Under the pieces are notes generated by a model. It did no database searches and had not been told where the DNA came from. It saw nothing but the letters and a program-made list of their open reading frames with translations. Below, piece by piece: positions 60,215 through 64,000 of a DNA stretch of 64,000 bases (position 1 is the stretch's first letter; each line of letters starts with the position of its first letter). The translations under genes were made by a program, and so were the position numbers. The DNA comes from Macrostomum hystrix (lineage: Eukaryota; Platyhelminthes; Macrostomidae): contig CATNEN010000032.1 in assembly GCA_950097015.1 (NCBI GenBank), positions 1,922,001 through 1,986,000 on the forward strand, in the 5' to 3' direction.

Positions 60215-61275
60215 TCATCCCCCAGTTGACAATGATCCCCAGTCGACAATGATCCCCCAGTCGACAATGATTCCCCAGTTTACAATGAACCCCCAGTTGA
60301 CAACGATCCCCCAGTTGACAATGATACCCCAGTTTACAATGATCCCCCAGTTGACAATGATCCCGCAGTTGACAATGATCCCCCAGTTGATGATGATCCC
60401 CCAGTTGACAATGAGCCCCAGTTGATAATGATCCCCCAGTTTACAATGATCCCCCAGTTGACAATGATCCCCCAGTTGATGATGATCACCCAGTTGACAA
60501 TGATCCCCCAGTTGACAATGATCCCCCAGTTGACAATGATCCCCCAGTTGACAACGATCCTCCAGTTGACAATGATCCCCTAGTTGATGATGATCACCCA
60601 GTTGACAATGATCCCCCAGTTGACAATGATCCCCCAGTTGACAATGATCCCCCAGTTGACAACGATCCTCCAGTTGACAATGATCCCCCAGTTGACAACG
60701 ATCCCCCAGTTGACCATGATCCCCCCCAGTTGAAAATGGTCCCCCAGTTGACAATGATACCCCAGTTGACAATGATCCCCTTCGGGATCATAGTTGATGA
60801 TGATCACCCAGTTGACAATGATCCCCTAGTTGATGATGATCACCCAGTTGACAATGATCCCCTAGTTGATGATGATCACCCAGTTGACAATGATCCCCTA
60901 GTTGACAATGATCCACCAGTTGACAATGATCAACCAGTTGACAATGATCCCCCAGTTGACAACGATCCCCCAGTTGACAATGATCCCCCAATTGATGATG
61001 ATCACCCAGTTGACAATGATCCCCCAGTAAATAATGATCACCCAATTGATGATGATCAACCAGTTGACAATGAACCCCCAGTTGACAACGATCCCCCAGT
61101 TGACAATGATACCCCAGTTTACAATGATCCCCCAGTAAATGATGATCCCCCAGTTGATGATGATCCCCCAGTTGACAATGAACCCCAGTTGACAATGATC
61201 CCCCAGTTGACAATGATCCCCCAGTTGACAATGATCCCCCAGTTTACAATGATCCCCCAGTTGACAATGAACCCG
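60215..61275. repeat. 18-bp minisatellite nested in the 21-bp array
   Basis: About 58 units of CCCCCAGTTGACAATGAT with variants (GATGATGATCA, GTTTACAAT, CAACGAT). A block around AGTTGATGATGATCACCC recurs several times. It separates the two halves of the 21-bp family. ORFs on both strands (VDNDPP, QLGDHC) follow from the period. Confidence 0.95.
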
Positions 61276-61284
61276 CCAATATGC

Positions 61285-61862
61285 GTTTGTCAATATGCAC
61301 ATGAGTTTAGTCAATATGCACATGATTTTAGTCACAATGTACACGAGTTTAGTCACTTATTACATAGTTTAGTCACTTTGTACATGAGTTTAGTCACGAT
61401 GTACATGAGTTTAGTCGCGATGTACATGAGTTTAGTCGCGATGTACATGAGTTAAGTCGCGATGTACATGAGTTTAGTCACTATGTACATGAGTTTAGTC
61501 ACGATACACATGAGTTTAATCACGATGTACATGAGTTTAGTCGCGATGTACATGAGTTTAGTCGCGATGTACATGAGTTAAGTCGCGATGTACATGAGTT
61601 TAGTCACTATGTACATGAGTTTAGTCACGATACACATGAGTTTAATCACGATGTACATGAGTTTAGTCGCGATGTACATGAGTTTAGTCACGATGTACAT
61701 GAGTTTAGTCGCGATGTACATGAGTTTAGTCACGATGTACATGAGTTTAGTCGCGATGTACATGAGTTTAGTCGCGATGTACATGAGTTTAGTCGCGATG
61801 TACATGAGTTTAGTCGCGATGTACATGAGTTTAGTCGCGATGTACATGAGTTTAGTAGCGGT
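61285..61862. repeat. 21-bp minisatellite, right part
   Basis: About 27 units of GATGTACATGAGTTTAGTCG and C, close to the units at 59.8-60.1 kb. A block at 61400-61520 is repeated at 61526-61645, including the rare GAGTTAAGTCGCG and ACGATACACATG units. Confidence 0.95.
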
Positions 61863-62220
61863 TTCTTAAAATGCCACACTCTCGAAGTCAAAGCTTTGAA
61901 AATGACAAAATGATTATGAGCATTTCAAAGCACTATTATTTTTACGATACTAGCTCAAAAATATAAATAATGTCATTTTGAGGCCAATTGTGCATTGATA
62001 TATGATCAATATATTCAATCAGCGAATATCTTCTGTGTAATTAGTTTTATTACCTGAGCGTGGCAAGCGAACACACTGTGGATTGTGACTGAAGCAAGAA
62101 TTTATGTCCATTACTATACATGCCAGGAATACTTGAGTTTAAGACTCATGCTAAATGAGCTTGGAATTAATCAGATTTGCCTAGTTTAGTCAATCTGGCA
62201 CTTTAAATTTGTCGAGTCAG
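61863..62220. terminator. 3' UTR region of the minus-strand gene with poly(A) signal
   Basis: Single-copy sequence downstream (minus strand) of the stop at 62221. AATAAA on the minus strand (TTTATT at 62046-62051) lies about 170 nt after the stop and probably marks the mRNA end. Confidence 0.5.
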
Positions 62221-62343
62221 TCAGCGTAGCAGTGCGGAAATATCGCCCGAAACTCGCTCATTGCGATGTCGCCGAATTTGTACAGCTTCTTGCATGGAGT
62301 TCCGACGCTCTCGAATATGCCGCTGTACTTCTGACGGCAGCTC
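62221..62343 (-). CDS. Last coding exon of an unidentified minus-strand gene
   Basis: After a CTGACC branch-like motif and CCGGCAG acceptor, the exon encodes ELPSEVQRHIRERRNSMQEA, then VQIRRHRNERVSGDISALLR and TGA (62221-62223). It is 41 codons, highly charged and probably helical, with normal coding composition. A poly(A) signal follows at the expected distance. The rest of the gene must lie beyond 64000, across the 23-bp array, which would sit in its last intron. The family is not recognised. Confidence 0.65.
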   Translation of the reverse strand, partial: ELPSEVQRHIRERRNSMQEAVQIRRHRNERVSGDISALLR

Positions 62344-62364
62344 CTGCCGGTTGTTTAGGGTCAG

Positions 62365-64000
62365 GGGCGGAAATATGACTAAGGAGGGCGGAGAGAGAGA
62401 CTATCGAGGAGTGAAAAGAGTGACTAATCAGTGCGGAAATGAGGCGCGGAGTGACTAAAGAGGAGTAAAAAGAGTGACTAAGGAGGGTTGATAAGAGTGA
62501 GTAAGGAGGGGTGATAAGAGTGACTAAGGAGGGGTGATAATAGTGACTAAGGAGGGGTGATAAGAGTGACTAAGGAGGGGTGATAAGAGTGACTAGGGTG
62601 ATAAGAGTGGACTAAGGGGGGTTTGATAATAGTGACTAAGGAGGGGTGATAAGAGTGACTAAGGAGGGGTGATAAGAGTGACTAGGAGGGGTGATAAGAG
62701 TGACTAAGGAGGGGTGATAAGATTGACTAAGGAGGGGTGATAAGAGTGACTACGGAGGGGTGATAAGAGTGACTAAGGAGGGGTGATAAGAGTGACTAAA
62801 GGAGGGGTGATAAGAGTGACTAAGGAGGGGTGATAAGAGTTGACTAAGGAGGGGTGATAAGAGTGACTAAGGAGGGGTGATAAGAGTGACTAAGGAGGGG
62901 TGATAAGAGTGCTAAGGAGGGGTGATAAGAGTACTAAGAGGTGTAGATGACTAAGGAGGGGTGATAAGAGTGACTAAGGAGGGGTGATAATAGTTGAACT
63001 AAGGAGGGGTTGATAAGATGTGACTAAGGAGGGGTGATAAGAGTGACTAAGGAGGGGGTGATAATAGTGACTAAGGGAGGGGGTGATAAGAGTGACTAAG
63101 GAGGGGTGATAAGAGTGACTAAGGAGGGGTGATAAGAGTGACTAAGGAGGGGTGATAAGAGTGACTAAAGAGGGTGATAAGAGTGACTAAGGAGGGGTGA
63201 TAATAGTGACTAAGGAGGGGTGATAATAGTGACTAAGGAGGGGTGATAAGAGTGACTAAGGAGGGGTGATAAGAGTGACTAAGGAGGGGTGATAATAGTG
63301 ACTAAGGAGGGGTGATAAGAGTGACTAAGGAGGGGTGATAAGAGTGACTAAGGAGGGGTGATAAGAGTGACTAAAGAGGGTGATAAGAGTGACTAAGGAG
63401 GGGTGATAAGAGTGACTAAGGAGGGGTGATAAGAGTGACTAAAGAGGGTGATAATAGTGACTAAGGAGGGGTGATAATAGTGACTAAGGAGGGGTGATAA
63501 TAGTGACTAAGGAGGGGTGATAAGAGTGACTAAGGAGGGGTGATAAGAGTGACTAAGGAGGGGTGATAAGAGTGACTAAGGAGGGGTGATAAGAGTGACT
63601 AAGGAGGGGTGATAATAGTGACTAAGGAGGGGTGATAAGAGTGACTAAGGAGGGGTGATAAGAGTGACTAAGGAGGGGTGATAAGAGTGACTAAAGAGGG
63701 TGATAAGAGTGACTAAGGAGGGGTGATAAGAGTGACTAAGGAGGGGTGATAAGAGTGACTAAAGAGGGTGATAAGAGTGACTAAGGAGGGGTGATAATAG
63801 TGACTAAGGAGGGGTGATAATAGTGACTAAGGAGGGGTGATAATAGTGACTAAGGAGGGGTGATAAGAGTGACTAAGGAGGGGTGATAAGAGTGACTAAG
63901 GAGGGGTGATAAGAGTGACTAAGGAGGGGTGATAATAGTGACTAAGGAGGGGTGATAAGAGTGACTAAAGAGGGTGATAAGAGTGACTAAGGAGGGTGAT
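62365..64000. repeat. 23-bp minisatellite reaching the window end
   Basis: About 70 units of TGACTAAGGAGGGGTGATAA and GAG. The stretch 62590-63070 is rich in 1-bp indels; 63100-64000 is regular. A 320-bp period (twelve 23-bp and two 22-bp units) is visible: CTAAAGAGGG variants at 63371 and 63691, and at 63439 and 63759. On the minus strand each unit reads CTCTTATCACCCCTCCTTAG. Confidence 0.96.

Noticed and set aside
60215-61275. Acidic VDNDPP-repeat protein
   Set aside because: Period-driven frame, open on both strands, no start context or splice signals, and broken by GATGATGATCA variants in some frames.

Overview
This is animal (metazoan) nuclear DNA, from an invertebrate whose phylum I cannot settle. 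The evidence is multi-exon genes with GT-AG introns, a MAP3K4-type kinase, an ankyrin-repeat gene, a RING E3 ligase, a tRNA-derived SINE family, and retrotransposons and DNA transposons of several classes. Exons are GC-rich; much of the rest is AT-rich or simple tandem repeat. About 40% of the window is minisatellite: more than 20 arrays with periods of 15 to 34 bp.

Layout. 1-3.0 kb: 3' part of a non-LTR retrotransposon ORF (reverse transcriptase plus RNase H). 3.0-8.2 kb: four minisatellites (23, 21, 20 and 30 bp). 9.0 kb: a SINE. 10.1-22.9 kb: duplicated block copy A, with a small signal-peptide gene, 33-bp array, 7.4-kb 15-bp array, 18-bp array, single-copy spacer and 28-bp array. 22.9-26.6 kb: a transposon cluster (gag fragment, structurally intact Tc1 element, THAP-domain pseudogene between inverted repeats, hairpin MITE). 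26.7-32.1 kb: block copy B, which lacks the 15-bp array but has a 1.8-kb 16-bp array. 32.3-44.6 kb (minus): twelve coding exons of a MAP3K4 orthologue, all in frame with each other; most of its longer introns are filled by a private minisatellite. 46.0-46.6 kb (minus): last two exons of a membrane RING protein resembling MUL1. 48.2-51.9 kb: a long-inverted-repeat element split by a probable solo LTR, and a non-autonomous hAT element with a perfect 8-bp target duplication. 52.3 kb (plus): a small 89-residue gene. 53.0 kb: another foldback element. 54.1-59.6 kb (plus): a gene of about 30 ankyrin repeats in five coding blocks. 59.8-61.9 kb: an 18-bp array nested in a 21-bp array. 62.2 kb (minus): the last coding exon of a gene continuing beyond the window, behind a 23-bp array that runs to the edge.

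The genes do not form a pathway or operon. MAP3K4 is a stress-signalling MAP kinase kinase kinase; the RING protein is probably a mitochondrial-type E3 ligase; the ankyrin protein is probably a scaffold. The unifying theme is tandem-repeat growth: arrays fill introns, nest inside one another, show higher-order structure, and distinguish the two copies of a segmental duplication. Several intronic arrays have units that look like 3' splice sites on the gene's sense strand, which is the most unusual pattern I see.
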